Origin: SXXK01 sp046074645
Lineage (GTDB): Bacteria; Planctomycetota; Planctomycetia; Planctomycetales; Planctomycetaceae
DNA: 22,890 nucleotides
Reading direction: 5' to 3'
Assembly (NCBI GenBank): GCA_046074645.1
Contig: JBJTOP010000295.1
Coordinates: forward strand, 1 to 22,890
Each line of letters opens with the position of its first letter. Position 1 is the stretch's first letter. The notes beneath the pieces are model-generated. The model was not told the origin of the DNA, did no database searches, and worked only from the letters and a program-made list of their open reading frames with translations. The position numbers were made by a program, and so were the translations under genes. Below are positions 22,491 through 22,890 of this stretch, piece by piece.

Positions 22491-22890
22491 AAATCCCAGA
22501 GAATTTATTGGCGTCCGCATCATTTGGTGTGGCACCGGGGACAGTCCCCGCGGACGCACCGGTGGGCGTGCAACAGCGGCTGCTGGCGGGGCGATAGAAT
22601 CGTCACAAACCGAAGAGTCCGCAGAAACCGCAACCGGTAGGCGGCTGCCGGGGACAGTCCCCGCAGTCGCAGACACCGGGGGAAATGAGATGGGGCGGTG
22701 GCCGGCAAGATGGGCTCGTTACGGCCCTAAGGTGCATGGCACCTGTAAAGAAAAATCCCAGAGAATTTATTGGCGTCCGCATCATTTGGTGTGGCACCGG
22801 GGACAGTCCCCGCGGCGACTGCGGCAGGCGTGCAACAGCGGCGGTTGGCGGGGCGATAGAATCGTTACAAACCGAAGAGTCCGCAGAAAC
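22491..22890. repeat. 262-bp-period tandem repeat, two copies, second cut by the window
   Basis: 22491-22628 and 22753-22890 align at an offset of exactly 262. The first 63 bases are identical, then 11 bases differ completely, then 64 bases match with three differences. Each copy contains GGGGAC-A-GTCCCC (22537-22549 and 22799-22811), and a third such palindrome lies between the copies at 22650-22662. The second copy reaches the window edge, so the array may continue. Confidence 0.85.

Larger units (their letters stand above)
22176..22890. repeat. Repeat-rich non-coding end of the window
   Basis: No gene is supported. Just after the propeller gene are two hairpins: GATGCG/CGCATC at 22215-22238, and AGCGGCC/GGCCGCT at 22249-22272. 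Neither has a T tract. They are followed by a dispersed repeat copy at 22291-22345, a 12-bp tandem duplication, and a 262-bp tandem period running to the window edge, all listed separately. Short ORFs on both strands here are made of the repeats and show no domain. Confidence 0.75.

Noticed and set aside
22491..22890. CRISPR array
   Set aside because: The repeat unit is over 100 bp with a 262-bp period and no short regular spacers; no cas genes are present.

Overview
The window most likely comes from a planctomycete (Planctomycetota). The grounds are a Tat-exported DUF1501 protein, a secreted PQQ-type beta-propeller protein, two small exported proteins with a C-terminal CXXCH haem motif, a secreted thioredoxin fused to YHS-like modules, an HPr that lacks the usual active-site arginine, and many short genes of the DUF1444/DUF1801/DUF1684 type. 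No tRNA, rRNA, CRISPR array, prophage or insertion sequence was seen. The + strand looks G-rich across most of the window whichever strand is coding, except over the rlmL-like gene (18868-20706), where it is clearly C/T-rich.

Layout. 1-890: end of a DUF1444 gene followed by a DUF1801 gene. 890-1530: non-coding block of inverted repeats, with one family that reappears near the right end. 1532-2692: DUF1684 protein convergent with csrA. 2978-4578: secreted HEXXH metalloprotease-like protein, then a small exported protein with one membrane segment and a coiled coil, closed by a strong intrinsic terminator. 4582-6659 (minus): Fur-family regulator, a small FlgM-like protein, and an exported thioredoxin/YHS protein. 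6971-8482: two tandem cytochrome c'-like genes and a translationally coupled BON-domain gene. 8520-12185: an NhaR-like LysR regulator divergent from an MgtA-type P-type ATPase that carries a frameshift. 12159-13811: a winged-helix regulator, a 10-bp-arm palindrome, a frameshifted SbtA bicarbonate transporter and a fragment of a beta-carbonic anhydrase, which together look like a decaying inorganic-carbon uptake locus. 13844-17188 (minus): a short SecA, then a hibernation factor (HPF), PTS EIIA(Ntr) and HPr. 17277-18638 (minus): DUF1501. 18868-22175: RlmL-like methyltransferase fused to a MEKHLA domain, then the beta-propeller protein. 22176-22890: repeat-rich non-coding DNA with a 262-bp tandem period and GGGGAC/GTCCCC palindromes.

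How the genes may work together. HPF, EIIA(Ntr) and HPr lie in the order usually seen near rpoN and probably form a nitrogen/energy-responsive phosphorelay with ribosome hibernation. NhaR-like/MgtA and wHTH/SbtA are two divergent regulator-transporter pairs. Both transporters are broken, and in both the most economical repair is adding one G to a short G tract. This makes homopolymer sequencing error a serious alternative to true gene loss. The most unusual items are the RlmL-MEKHLA fusion, the SbtA operator palindrome with a carbonic anhydrase remnant, and the tandem CXXCH protein/BON cassette.
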